Source: JBCBJX01 sp038522735
GTDB taxonomy: Bacteria > Pseudomonadota > Alphaproteobacteria > Caulobacterales > Parvularculaceae
Length of the DNA stretch: 22,409 nucleotides
Assembly (NCBI GenBank): GCA_038522735.1
Contig: JBCBJX010000047.1
Span: forward strand, 1 to 22,409
Reading direction: 5' to 3'
Within the stretch, counting starts at the first letter, position 1. Each line of letters starts with the position of its first letter. The position numbers were made by a program, and so were the translations under genes. The notes beneath the pieces were generated by a model. The model was not told where the DNA came from, did no database searches, and saw only the letters and a list, made by a program, of their open reading frames with translations. Shown one piece after another: positions 13,924 through 22,409 of this stretch.

Positions 13924-15279
13924 TTAAGGCGTCATGGTCGGTCCGCGGTTCCGACGGACCGGTTGGGCCTGAGATCGAGACTGGGCGCGCTTCGCTCTTC
14001 TCTGCCTGATTTCCGCAAGTTTGGACCGATTGGAGGCCTGATGCTCGTGCGTCTGAGACTGTCCCGGTCTCTGTGACGCCCGAACGGCATGCTTGCGGTC
14101 TTTCCCGATCTCTCGGCCGAGGTTCCGGATGCAGTCGAGCGCCGCTTTGTGGCGTTGCTCTGTTTGTCTGCGGGCCTCGATCTGACCGAAAGCGAACGCG
14201 TCGCTGAGACGCCGGTCGCGCTGGAGGGCCTTCAGGGCTTCCATCTCATTCTGCTTGATGGTTTTGGACCTCTGGCCGGTCAGACGGTCGAGCCAGCCCC
14301 GCATGCCGGTGCGGAGACGCGCTTGCCGCTCCCTAGCTTCTGCCTCGCTGCGCTGTTTGAGCTTGGCGTTGAAGGCGGCCCGCTCTTGGCGGTGCTTCTC
14401 GATCTGGCCGCGTTTTTCAGTCTGCAGCTTGTCGTGCAGGGCCTTGGTGCGCTTCGCCTGGTCCCGGCGGAGCTTTTCAAGGCCGGTGAGTTCGTCTCTC
14501 GCGAGATCGGCGCGGGCGTCCTCGATGGAGAGCAGAAGGCTCGGCGCGCCGATCTTGGCTTTGACCTTTTTCGTCTTCACCCCCGCCCAGCGGGCGAGCG
14601 CGTAGGTCTCACCCTCACGGTCGATGACCACATGGCCGCGTCTCTCGCCGCGGGCGAGGCGAAGGCCCTGTTCCCGGAGCGCCGCCTGCAGGCTCTGGCG
14701 ATTGTCGGAGGCGGTCCAGCAGTCCTGTATGAGGGCCTTCACCTCCCTCGGGTCCTGTCCCGAGCGCTTGGCTTGTTGCCATTCGGCGAGGGTCAGGTTC
14801 CGCGGGTCGCGGTCCCGGGAATGAAGAAGGCCTCTCGGCATTTGCCATTCATGCTGGAGGAACAGCTCCCGGCTCACCTCCTGCAGCTTCAGCTTGGAGT
14901 AAGAGAGCGGGATCGCCTTCATCTCCTCCGCGTCGATGCGGCTCCAGACCGCGTGGCAGTGTCGGCGTCCGTCCTTCTCGTGGAAGACGATGACCCGCGG
15001 CTGGTTCGCGAGACCGAGCTTCGCTTCAACCTTGGAGATCGCCTGCTCATAATCCTCGGTCGTCGCCCGCTCGCCCGGCGGGGCGTTGAGACTCAATGAG
15101 AACAGGAACTTCTGGCACTGGGTGCCGCAGGCCATGGCCTCCACCTCTTTGAAGGCCCCGTGCAGATCTTCGGCTGCGAAGCCCCGCATCTCATGGACGA
15201 GCACGTGCTCGTTCTCCTCTTTGAGGAGATGGCGCGCGAGATCGCCCGCGCCGCCGCGTTGAGAGCCGACCAAGATCAT
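13924..15279 (-). CDS. Relaxase / mobilization nuclease (MobA/VirD2-like)
   Basis: The protein has 451 residues. Residues 1-165 resemble the relaxase family of alphaproteobacterial mobile elements: MILVGSQRGGAGDLARHLL, then EENEHVLVHEMRGF, and the metal-binding histidine cluster VIVFHEKDGRRHCHAVWSRI (His100, His107, His109). A relaxase nicks the transfer origin and pilots the DNA strand during conjugative mobilization. Residues ~255-400 are a long charged coiled coil, and the C terminus is Arg/Gln-rich and basic, fitting DNA binding. There is no Tyr before residue 77, so the catalytic Tyr expected near the N terminus of MobA/VirD2 enzymes is not obvious. The GGGGAG ribosome site overlaps the end of the mobC-like gene, so both genes form an operon. 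No transfer (type IV secretion) genes are in the window, so a helper element would be needed. Confidence 0.85.
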   Translation of the reverse strand: MILVGSQRGGAGDLARHLLKEENEHVLVHEMRGFAAEDLHGAFKEVEAMACGTQCQKFLFSLSLNAPPGERATTEDYEQAISKVEAKLGLANQPRVIVFHEKDGRRHCHAVWSRIDAEEMKAIPLSYSKLKLQEVSRELFLQHEWQMPRGLLHSRDRDPRNLTLAEWQQAKRSGQDPREVKALIQDCWTASDNRQSLQAALREQGLRLARGERRGHVVIDREGETYALARWAGVKTKKVKAKIGAPSLLLSIEDARADLARDELTGLEKLRRDQAKRTKALHDKLQTEKRGQIEKHRQERAAFNAKLKQRSEAEARERQARLRTGMRGWLDRLTGQRSKTIKQNEMEALKALQRDRRLSDAFAFGQIEARRQTEQRHKAALDCIRNLGREIGKDRKHAVRASQRPGQSQTHEHQASNRSKLAEIRQRRAKRAQSRSQAQPVRRNRGPTMTP

Positions 15280-15285
15280 CGCCGG

Positions 15286-15681
15286 TTACTCCCCGGCGTG
15301 TCCGAGGGCCCGCATCAGGTCCCGGCGCATGGACTGAACGGCGGAACACGCCTCGCGCAGCTCCGCCTCGGTGTCTTTCGTCACCGCTAGCGCGCCGAGA
15401 TGGGCGGCCTTGCTCAGCTGGTTGAGGTTCGACGAGAGCCGCGACTGGCCGAGGGCGGCGAGCACCTGCGCCAAGGCTTGCGTGTCCGCATTCACCGTCC
15501 GCCGCTTGCGGCGGGGGCGCGCCTCCGGGCCGAGCAGACGATCTCGCATGTATGCGCCAAGCGGTTGGGAGCCCGCTGCGGCTTCAAGGGCCGCACGTTC
15601 CTCGGGCGACAGACGGATGGAGAACGGCGCGGGGCGTCTGTTTGTAGGCTGCGCCGCTGCGTTGAACACCCGGGCGCTCAT
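15286..15681 (-). CDS. mobC: MobC-like relaxosome accessory protein
   Basis: This 131-residue protein directly precedes the relaxase gene, six bases away. The N-terminal part contains a ribbon-helix-helix-like stretch (PFSIRLSPEERAALEAAAG), followed by LGAYMRDRLLG. The C-terminal part is the MobC-type helical region with RLSSNLNQLSKAAHLGALAV. MobC proteins bind near the transfer origin and help the relaxase to open and nick it. The start ATG at 15681 lies close to an inverted repeat at 15748-15764 that might belong to the origin. Size and gene order are standard for mobilizable elements. Confidence 0.8.
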   Translation of the reverse strand: MSARVFNAAAQPTNRRPAPFSIRLSPEERAALEAAAGSQPLGAYMRDRLLGPEARPRRKRRTVNADTQALAQVLAALGQSRLSSNLNQLSKAAHLGALAVTKDTEAELREACSAVQSMRRDLMRALGHAGE

Positions 15682-15747
15682 GGCCGCGGTCCCGGTAAAG
15701 GTAAGTACGATGCGGCTTTCAGCTCATTGTTCCACTCGTGCAGAGTC

Positions 15748-15792
15748 TCGAACAATGCGTTCGAAGTTTCTCCATCTAAGCGCGCCACTGCG
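15748..15792. other. Candidate oriT next to mobC
   Basis: An inverted repeat TCGAAC-AATGC-GTTCGA (15748-15753/15759-15764) is followed 12 bases later by TAAGCGCGCCAC. As I remember it, RSF1010/MOBQ origins have an inverted repeat followed by TAAGTGCGCCCT at the nick, and the position upstream of mobC suits an origin. The relaxase is not clearly of that class, so the match is weak. Confidence 0.3.
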
Positions 15793-15902
15793 CGTCCAGC
15801 CTGGCGGCCTCGCGGCTGCAGCGCGGTCGATGTCGCTGAAAGCCGGCATTAAGCACTCGGGCCTACCGTCTTCGGCTGAGCAAGGGCCGGAACGCTGCTG
15901 CA

Positions 15903-18371
15903 ATGCGGACAATTCTATCAACCTTCGCCGCGTTGGTTCTTGCAATGGCGGGGCCGGCTGAAGCTGCGGCCCGCGACGATTTCCAGACGTTGATTACGAG
16001 CGATGCGTATCTGGGCGAAGCGTTCGACCGGCAGCTCGACATGGTCGACGCGTTCCTCGCCGAAACATCGCGGAGCGAAAAACCGCACGCATGGGCGCAC
16101 GCCGTCTCCCACCGCGCGACCCTGATCGCCCGGCGCGGCGATTATGATCAGGCGAATACTTATCTCGAAACTGTCAAAGAGGAGATGTTCGCCATCCTCG
16201 AGGGGACGCCTGAGATGGGCGGCGCCCTTTATGGCGCCGGCTTCATCAAGATTTACGCTCAGGAGACGGACGAAGCGCTTGTCCTCACCGAACGCATTCG
16301 CCGTCTGCCGGGTTTCGAGACCAGTGCGACCTTGCGCCAGTATCGCGACACGCTGCTCGTCGCGATCCACAGCCACACCGGCAACGGCATTCTCGCCGCG
16401 GAAATCCTGATCCGAAAGTACGAGAGCGGAGAAATCAGCGAGCTGACGCATCTCGATCAGCTAAAGCTTGTTTCGAACATCAGCTACGCCCTCATCACCG
16501 GCAAGGACTATGAGCGTGCGGACGCGTACCTCGCGAAAGGCCGGACGCTTCTTGAAGAAAAGGTCGCGTCCGGAAAGCTTTCGGAAATCCAAGCCTGGCG
16601 GGTTCGCTGGCATCTTAACAACAACTATGCGGAGATGCTGGTCCAGCAGAAGCGTTACGGCGAACTCGCCGGGATCATGGACGCTCTGGAGGCCGATTCC
16701 AGCGCGCTCGGCGCGCCGCTGTACGTCGTCTCGGCGGACTACTTCAGGGCCGCTCTCGCCTACCATCGCAACGATCTTCGTACGGCGTCGCGTTTGATCG
16801 CCGACGTCGTACGCCGCGGTACGGAGCTCGGCGTTCCGGATATGCAGCAGAGTTTTCTCGCCCTCCAGGCGAAAATCCTGCGGGATCTTGGCGATCCGCA
16901 AGGCGCGCTCGACGCCTACCTCGCCCGTCAGGAGATCATCGACGCGATCGACGCCCAACAGACGCGGGCGCGAACGGAGTACATGAACGCGCGCGATCGC
17001 CTGTCGGCGCAAACCGAGGAAATCAACCGTCTCGAGGCGGAGAATGCAAACGCCGCCAAGCTGCGCCGTCGCGATCAGCTGATTGCTGGGGTCCTCCTCG
17101 CCGCCCTCGTAACGGTCGGGCTTGGGGCGGCCAGCCTCTTCGGGTCGCGGCGACAGTTGCGCCGCTACGCCGACGAGCTTGAGCTCAGCGAGCAGAACGC
17201 TCAGGCGGCCGCCCGCGCGAAGTCCGCCTTCCTCGCCAATATGAGCCATGAAATCCGTACACCCCTCAATGGACTTCTTGGAATGGCGCAGGTTCTCGCC
17301 CATGATGAGATGAACGCCGAGCAGCGCCGCTCCGTCGACGTGATGATCAGTTCCGGCCGGTCATTGCTCGCAATCGTCAACGACGTGCTCGATCTTTCCA
17401 AGATCGAGGCCGGCAAGATGAAGGTCGAGCCGGCCCCGACGGCGCTTCGACCACTGGTCGAGGAGATCGAGGCGCTCTGGCGTCCTGCGGCCGAGGAAAA
17501 AGGCGTAGGCTTCAACATCCGGATCGACGAGAGCGTTCCTGAAGCCGCCCGCATCGACCCCGCCCGGGTTCGTCAGTGCCTGTCCAATCTGATTTCGAAC
17601 GCGATCAAATTCACGTCGAACGGACGCGTCTCGGTCGAGGTGCGCTCTCTGGCCGGTGAGGACGGTCTCATCTTTCAGATCTGCGATACGGGCATCGGCG
17701 TCGCGCAGGAGGATCTGACGCGCCTCTTCACGGCTTTCGAACAGGGCGACGCTTCGTCGACCCGAAAATTCGGCGGCACAGGCCTCGGCCTCGCCATTAC
17801 ACGCCAGCTCGCCCAGTCCATGGGCGGCGACGTCACGGTCGAGAGTACTGTCGGGAAAGGCTCCGTCTTTGAGTTGACGGTGCGTGGGGAGACCGTCGCT
17901 GCGGACCACGTTGATCATTCAACGGAGGGCCCCGCGCCCGTCGTCCGCGTCGACGCCGCGCCGAAACTCTCCCGCCTGCTTCTGGTCGACGATAATCAGG
18001 TGAATCGCCTCGTCGCGCGGGCGTTCCTCACCGGCGCAGCCGACGCCGTCGTTGAAGCAGAGCATGGTCGAGCAGCCCTCGAAGCGCTCGACGCCTCAGG
18101 CGGCGACGTCGGCCTTGTCCTGCTCGACATGCACATGCCGGTGATGGACGGCCCGACAACGATCGCACGCATCCGCTCTCTTCCAGCTCCCCTATCATCC
18201 GTACCAATCATAGCTCTGACCGCCGACGCAATGGAAGGCGACCGGGAGCGCTATCTCGCCATGGGGGCGGACGGCTACCTCGCCAAACCGATCGTGAAGG
18301 ACGATCTTCTCCGCGAGATCGCGCGGGTGATCGACGCCTCCGGCGCAGACAATCTCGCCAAAAGCGCCTGA
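15903..18371 (+). CDS. TPR-containing hybrid sensor histidine kinase with receiver domain
   Basis: The protein has 822 residues. It starts with a signal sequence (MRTILSTFAALVLAMAGPAE), then a helical repeat region (about 30-370) that reads like degenerate TPRs, so the sensor is probably periplasmic. A short coiled coil and one membrane segment (LIAGVLLAALVTVGLGAASL, about 395-415) follow. The kinase part has the H box NMSHEIRTPLNGLLG with phospho-acceptor His449, the N box NLISNAIKFTSNG (~562-574), the G1 box DTGIGV and the G2 box GTGLGLAIT (~625). A C-terminal receiver domain has LLVDDNQ, the phospho-acceptor Asp742 in VLLDMHMPVMDG and the conserved Lys in YLAKPI. Phosphate would pass from His449 to Asp742 and then to an unlinked phosphotransfer protein. 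There is no response regulator next to it. It converges on the methyltransferase gene, 14 bases away. Confidence 0.92.
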   Translation: MRTILSTFAALVLAMAGPAEAAARDDFQTLITSDAYLGEAFDRQLDMVDAFLAETSRSEKPHAWAHAVSHRATLIARRGDYDQANTYLETVKEEMFAILEGTPEMGGALYGAGFIKIYAQETDEALVLTERIRRLPGFETSATLRQYRDTLLVAIHSHTGNGILAAEILIRKYESGEISELTHLDQLKLVSNISYALITGKDYERADAYLAKGRTLLEEKVASGKLSEIQAWRVRWHLNNNYAEMLVQQKRYGELAGIMDALEADSSALGAPLYVVSADYFRAALAYHRNDLRTASRLIADVVRRGTELGVPDMQQSFLALQAKILRDLGDPQGALDAYLARQEIIDAIDAQQTRARTEYMNARDRLSAQTEEINRLEAENANAAKLRRRDQLIAGVLLAALVTVGLGAASLFGSRRQLRRYADELELSEQNAQAAARAKSAFLANMSHEIRTPLNGLLGMAQVLAHDEMNAEQRRSVDVMISSGRSLLAIVNDVLDLSKIEAGKMKVEPAPTALRPLVEEIEALWRPAAEEKGVGFNIRIDESVPEAARIDPARVRQCLSNLISNAIKFTSNGRVSVEVRSLAGEDGLIFQICDTGIGVAQEDLTRLFTAFEQGDASSTRKFGGTGLGLAITRQLAQSMGGDVTVESTVGKGSVFELTVRGETVAADHVDHSTEGPAPVVRVDAAPKLSRLLLVDDNQVNRLVARAFLTGAADAVVEAEHGRAALEALDASGGDVGLVLLDMHMPVMDGPTTIARIRSLPAPLSSVPIIALTADAMEGDRERYLAMGADGYLAKPIVKDDLLREIARVIDASGADNLAKSA

Positions 18372-18385
18372 GCGAGCGTGGGTCT

Positions 18386-19537
18386 TCAAGCGGCGCGGCG
18401 CGCGCGTCGGTCGAAGCTCAGCACGGGCTCCAGTAACGCCGCAGCGAGATGGCGGACCAGCGGCGCGACGACGCCGTCTCCGGTCAGGTGATACGCCGCG
18501 TTCGGTCGATCCGGCAGGATATAGTCGTCCGCAAGCCCCATCAGACGGGCCGTTTCTCTTGGTGAAATGAGCCGGGAACGGACGACGTCGCCCTCGACGA
18601 CGAGCAGCGACTGACGGCTTGAACCTCCGGCGGGCGTCCGCAGGCATCCCGCGAGCCCGTCGAACCGCACTTCAGCGCGTTGGACCCGCGCGCCGGACGG
18701 CTCTGATCGAATGCGTTTATAGAGCGCGCCGACGGAGCGGGCGCGGCGAGCGCGTGCGGCGTCGACCTTCGCGCGGTTGACAGGGGTCATCATCGCCAGG
18801 AGGCGCTGCGTCTGCGCGGCGTCGTTCCACGCGCACTGGTCGTCCGGGTCAAGCAGATCAGCGAGGGCCGGTCGGGCCGCGGTCGGGGTCGGCAGGCGCC
18901 ACCAGATCCAGTCGCGGCGGAGCGCGGCGGGCAGCCGTCCGTACGCCTCTTGAAGAGCGGTCGTCGTCCATGCTTTCGGCGCCTCGCGGGCCGTCAACTC
19001 GGCGGAAAACGCCCGATCGCGCCGCAACGCGACGACGAAGAGACGCGGCCGCGATTGGGGCACGAAGCAGGCGGCGTCGACGACCAGCGCGCCATAGCGG
19101 TAGCCGCCCGCGGACAACGCTTCGCAGAGCGCGACGAAGTCGGCGCCGCCGCGCGAGCTCAGCGTTCCGCAGACGTTTTCAAGACCTATCAGCCGGGGCG
19201 CGCGCCCTCCGGCGGCGAGCTTCTCCATCAGCCGCCAGAAGCTCCAGAAAGCGCCCGAGCGCGCGCCTTTCAGCCCGCCGCCGCGGCCTGCCAGGGAAAG
19301 GTCCTGACACGGAAACGACGCCCAGGCGAGATCTGCTGTTCCCGGAAGGTCTTCGACGGAGAGGTCTGCGACGTCGCCTAGATGGAACTCCTCGCCGCCC
19401 CAGTTCGCGCGATAGGAGGCGGCCTTCGCCGGGTCGTAATCGTTTGCAAACACGCAACTCCACCCCTGCCCCAGCCCGGCGCGGGCCATGCCGCCGCCGG
19501 CGAAGAACTCGTAGTAAGTGGACTGGGTGCGAAGCAT
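18386..19537 (-). CDS. Solitary C5 DNA cytosine methyltransferase
   Basis: C5-cytosine methyltransferase motifs are in the normal order: motif I YYEFFAGGGMARAGLG (AdoMet binding), motif IV ASFPCQDLSLAG with the catalytic Cys77, motif VI LENV and motif VIII QSRPRLFVVAL. A target-recognition region and the C-terminal motifs IX/X (around RETARLMGLADDY) follow. The enzyme methylates cytosine C5 at an unknown site. The start used (ATG 19537) gives 383 residues with the fold beginning at residue 8; ATGs at 19549 and 19561 and an open frame back to 19663 are alternatives, none with a strong ribosome site. No restriction endonuclease lies beside it, so it is a solitary (regulatory or protective) methylase within this window. 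Close relatives seem widespread in alphaproteobacteria. Confidence 0.9.
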   Translation of the reverse strand: MLRTQSTYYEFFAGGGMARAGLGQGWSCVFANDYDPAKAASYRANWGGEEFHLGDVADLSVEDLPGTADLAWASFPCQDLSLAGRGGGLKGARSGAFWSFWRLMEKLAAGGRAPRLIGLENVCGTLSSRGGADFVALCEALSAGGYRYGALVVDAACFVPQSRPRLFVVALRRDRAFSAELTAREAPKAWTTTALQEAYGRLPAALRRDWIWWRLPTPTAARPALADLLDPDDQCAWNDAAQTQRLLAMMTPVNRAKVDAARARRARSVGALYKRIRSEPSGARVQRAEVRFDGLAGCLRTPAGGSSRQSLLVVEGDVVRSRLISPRETARLMGLADDYILPDRPNAAYHLTGDGVVAPLVRHLAAALLEPVLSFDRRARRAA

Positions 19538-19735
19538 CGGGGCGATCATGACGAGGATCATCACTGGCCACGATTCGCCCTGAACCCCATTTCCCGGCGA
19601 TCCTCGCCGCGCTCGCAGGCGCGCTCTATTTGTGAACTCGGGGTAATGCTGCGGCGCCGACACAGACGCGACATATAATCCGAATTAACCGCTGGGGTCC
19701 GCCGCGCAATCGCGGCGCCGGGTCAAGAGGCGAGC

Positions 19736-22409
19736 GTGATTTTGAAATGGACGACAGCCGCCGCATCGTTGATCGCGGCGAACATCGCGGGCGTCTGCGC
19801 CCAGGACACGACGGCCGGCGCTCCCGCGGCGCCGGCGTCCGAGGCGTTGCAGGATCAGGACGCGGCCGCCCCCAACCCGCTGCAGGATATCGACCGCATC
19901 GTCGTCGAGGGCGTTCGCCGGGCGGGAATCACGAACAGCGTCTTCGCGCCGGAGCTGACCTACGACGAAAACGACATCGCCTCCCTCGGCGCGTCGAGCT
20001 TTGCGGACATCCTCGCCGCTCTCTCGCCCCAGACCGGCAGCGGCCGCGGGCGCTCCAGCGGACCGCCCGCCGTCCTCCTCAACGGACGCCGGATCGCCGG
20101 CTTTCGGGAGCTGCGGAACTACCCGCCGGAGGCGCTGCAGCGCGTCGAGGTTCTCTCCGAGGACGCCGCCCTCAAATTCGGCTTCCGCGCCGATCAGCGC
20201 GTCATCAACTTCATCCTGAAGGACGAGTTCAAATCGTTCTCCGTCGAGCCGGAGACGAGCGCGCCGACCGAGGGCGGCCGGCGGCGGTTCGAAGGCGATC
20301 TCGGGCGCCTGTGGATATTGAAGGGCCGACGCTTCAACGCCGATCTCGAATACGTCTCGAATTCACCGCTGCTGGAAAGCGAGCGCTCCGTCGTACGCGG
20401 CGCGCCGGATCCCGCCTTCGACGCGCTCGGCAACGTCGTCGCGTCGACGCCGGGCGACGAGATCGACCCGGCCCTCAGCGGCCTTGCGGGCGAGATCGTT
20501 ACGATCGCTGGCGCGCCCGACGCCGCAGCCGACGGCGCGGTCGGCCTCAATGCTTTCGTTCCGGGCGCCAACGAAGCGCGGTTCACCGATCTCACCGAGT
20601 TCCGGTCCCTGACGCCGGACCGGGAGCAGATAGAGCTCAATCTCGGGGTCAACGCGCCGCTCGGCCCCGTCACCATGACGGCGACGGCGGACGGGACGTT
20701 CGCCAACCGGTTGGATTTTCTCGGCCTCGCAGATGCGACGCTCGCCCTGCCGGAAGCGAACGCCTTTTCGCCGTTCGGCGAGGACGTCCTCGTCAACCGC
20801 TATGTCGGCGGCGCCCTGGAGCGCGAGACGGACACCCGCGAGCTTGAAGGCGCCGTCACCCTTTCCAGCGCGCCCGGCCCGTTCAACTGGACGGTCATCA
20901 ACTCCGCGTCTCTGACGGACGAGGACCGAACGACCGAGACCGGATTTGATCCAGCCGCGCTGCAGGGTCTCCTCGATGCGAACGATCCGATCGCAAACCC
21001 CTTCGGGTCCATCGCCTCGCTCGGTGCGCTGACGATTGAGACCTCCGAGAGCCGAAATCTCTCCACACAGCACACGGCGCTTCTCAACGCGCCGCTTCTG
21101 CAACTGCCGGCGGGCGACCTTTCCGGCTCCTTCACCGCCCAATACCGCATCACCGATCAGGAGACGGAGGTCGTCAACGATCTCGGGCTCGCAGAGACGG
21201 ACCTCTACCGCGGCCGGGCCACCGGCCAGGCGAGTTTCGAGATTCCGGTGCTGGACGACAGCCGGGAGGGGCCGGCCCGGATCGGCGAGGTCTCCTTCAA
21301 CGTGAACGCCGCGATCGATGATTATTCCGACTTTGGAACGCTCTGGACCTATGGCGGCGGCGTCGTGTGGTCGCCCGTCGAGGCGCTGCGCGCGACGGTC
21401 TCCTATAATTTCGAGGAAGGTCCGCCGTCGATCAGCCAGCTCGGCGACCCGGTGATCGCGACGCCGAATATCGACGTCTTTGATTTCACCACCGGCGTGA
21501 ACGCCGTCGTCACCCGGACGACGGGCGGCAATCCCGATTTGCGGTCCGATGAACGACAGGTGCTCAATCTCGGCCTGCGGCTGCAGCCCCTCGGCAATGA
21601 CGACCTCACCATCATCGCCGACTGGACGCGGACCGAGACGGACGACCCGATTTCCAGTTTTCCGACGCCGACGGCGGAGATCGAGGCCGCGTTTCCCGAC
21701 CGCTTCACCCGGGATGCGGACGGCGTCCTCATCGCCCTCGACGCGCGGCCGATCAACTACCAGTCCTCCGAGCGCGAACAGATCCGCTGGGGCGTCAACT
21801 ATTCAAAACGCCTGCAGCCGTCCCGGCCTGGCGGCGCCCGGGGCGGCGGTCGGCCGTCCTCAAGCGGACGGCCCGCCTCCGGGGGTGGCGCGCGCCCGCA
21901 GCGGGGCGGACCGCCCGCCCAGGCAAGCGCGCCTGCTCAGGGGAGGGCGCCCGAAGGTCAGAACGGACAGAGGCCCCCTGAGCGAAGCGGCGGCGAACAG
22001 GATGCCGGCGCCGCGAGCGGACAGCAGCAACCGCAAAACGCGCAAGGCGGACAATCGGGCGGACGTTCGGGAGGCGGGCGGTCCGGCGGCGGACGACGGC
22101 CCGCGGGCGGACGGCTCTATCTCTCCGCTTACCACACGGTCGTTCTGGAAGATCTCATCACCATCGACAGCGCGGCCCCCCGGCTCGATCTCCTGAACGG
22201 CTCCGCCGTCGGATCGAACGGCGGAACGTCGCGCCACAGCCTCGAGGCGGTTGGCGGGATTTTCTATAACGGCCTCGGAACAAGGGTGAACGCGGACTGG
22301 CGGAGCCGAACGGAGGTGCTTCTCGACCCGCTTTCAGGCGTTCCATCGGACGAGGATCTGTTCTTCTCCGACCTCTTCACCATGGACGTGCGCCTCTTCG
22401 CGGATCTCG
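19736..22409 (+). CDS. TonB-dependent receptor, partial (runs off the window)
   Basis: The frame starts at GTG 19736 after an AAGAGG ribosome site and stays open to the window end (about 891 codons, no stop seen). A signal peptide (MILKWTTAAASLIAANIAGV-CAQ) is followed by an Ala/Pro-rich linker and a plug domain: IDRIVVEGVRR, FADILAALSPQTG, PPAVLLNGRRIAGFRELRNY and PPEALQRVEVLSEDAALKFG. That last element is the receptor plug's R-V-E-V-L motif. The rest alternates short amphipathic strands and loops like a 22-strand barrel (LNLGLRLQPLGNDDLTIIAD, WGVNYSKRL). Such receptors take up siderophores, vitamins or glycans with TonB energy; the substrate is not readable. Residues ~695-792 are a low-complexity Gly/Arg/Gln/Ser-rich insertion between two barrel strands. 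The Arg-rich open frame 19747-20847 is an out-of-frame shadow of this gene. Confidence 0.85.
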   Translation, partial: MILKWTTAAASLIAANIAGVCAQDTTAGAPAAPASEALQDQDAAAPNPLQDIDRIVVEGVRRAGITNSVFAPELTYDENDIASLGASSFADILAALSPQTGSGRGRSSGPPAVLLNGRRIAGFRELRNYPPEALQRVEVLSEDAALKFGFRADQRVINFILKDEFKSFSVEPETSAPTEGGRRRFEGDLGRLWILKGRRFNADLEYVSNSPLLESERSVVRGAPDPAFDALGNVVASTPGDEIDPALSGLAGEIVTIAGAPDAAADGAVGLNAFVPGANEARFTDLTEFRSLTPDREQIELNLGVNAPLGPVTMTATADGTFANRLDFLGLADATLALPEANAFSPFGEDVLVNRYVGGALERETDTRELEGAVTLSSAPGPFNWTVINSASLTDEDRTTETGFDPAALQGLLDANDPIANPFGSIASLGALTIETSESRNLSTQHTALLNAPLLQLPAGDLSGSFTAQYRITDQETEVVNDLGLAETDLYRGRATGQASFEIPVLDDSREGPARIGEVSFNVNAAIDDYSDFGTLWTYGGGVVWSPVEALRATVSYNFEEGPPSISQLGDPVIATPNIDVFDFTTGVNAVVTRTTGGNPDLRSDERQVLNLGLRLQPLGNDDLTIIADWTRTETDDPISSFPTPTAEIEAAFPDRFTRDADGVLIALDARPINYQSSEREQIRWGVNYSKRLQPSRPGGARGGGRPSSSGRPASGGGARPQRGGPPAQASAPAQGRAPEGQNGQRPPERSGGEQDAGAASGQQQPQNAQGGQSGGRSGGGRSGGGRRPAGGRLYLSAYHTVVLEDLITIDSAAPRLDLLNGSAVGSNGGTSRHSLEAVGGIFYNGLGTRVNADWRSRTEVLLDPLSGVPSDEDLFFSDLFTMDVRLFADL

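Noticed and set aside
14089..15099. 336-aa plus-strand open frame
   Set aside because: It is the antisense shadow of the relaxase gene; Leu/Ala/Gly-rich without motifs, while the opposite strand has clear relaxase motifs.
16461..17303. 280-aa minus-strand frame
   Set aside because: It is antisense to the histidine kinase helical region and H box; no independent support.
19747..20847. 366-aa Arg-rich open frame
   Set aside because: It is out of frame with the TonB-dependent receptor, which starts at GTG 19736 and shows signal peptide and plug motifs; the extreme Arg content is typical of a shadow frame.

Overview
The window looks like a chromosomal accessory region of a GC-rich alphaproteobacterium, perhaps of the Hyphomonadales/Parvularculales type. 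The grounds are the high-GC codon use, a Caulobacterales-like TonB-dependent receptor with a degenerate plug, a C5 DNA methyltransferase of an alphaproteobacterial type, and a relaxase of the kind found in rhizobial mobile elements. This taxonomy is inferred from protein style and was not tested. I saw no rRNA, tRNA or CRISPR array.

Left part (1-5716, mostly minus strand): a 1594-aa secreted RHS/YD-repeat protein with a Gly/Ala-rich C-terminal tip, followed by a small AT-richer two-helix membrane protein in the place where an immunity gene is expected. Further downstream lies a second, broken copy of part of the RHS core. That copy ends in a 108-bp perfect inverted repeat carrying the 3' end of an IS3-type orfA on both arms. 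This resembles an Rhs locus with an orphan module damaged by an IS, unless the fold-back is an assembly artefact.

Middle left (5717-10406): a non-coding stretch rich in GC hairpins, a three-gene minus-strand operon (possible acyltransferase, GNAT acetyltransferase, small protein), a divergent LysR regulator, and an XRE regulator fused to an N-terminal CxxC/CxxC zinc-ribbon-like segment. Two 168-bp direct repeats (6056-6223 and 9835-10002, 5 mismatches, no gaps) flank these genes. Next to them are hairpins that differ by a compensatory base pair.

Middle right (10407-15681): the remains or cargo of a mobilizable element. It has a truncated ardA antirestriction gene, a two-gene operon of a secreted 283-aa protein and an outer-membrane lipoprotein ending in a CHAT caspase-like protease (His574/Cys638), and a relaxase with its MobC-like accessory protein. 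By eye, the 283-aa protein resembles bacterial gasdermins in its succession of segments. If that is right, this would be a gasdermin-protease pair moved from the cytoplasm to the cell envelope, and it is the most interesting candidate here.

Right part (15903-22409): genes that look like ordinary host genes. They are a TPR-hybrid sensor histidine kinase with a receiver domain, a convergent solitary C5 cytosine methyltransferase, and a divergent TonB-dependent receptor that runs off the window and carries a roughly 98-residue Gly/Arg/Gln-rich insertion.
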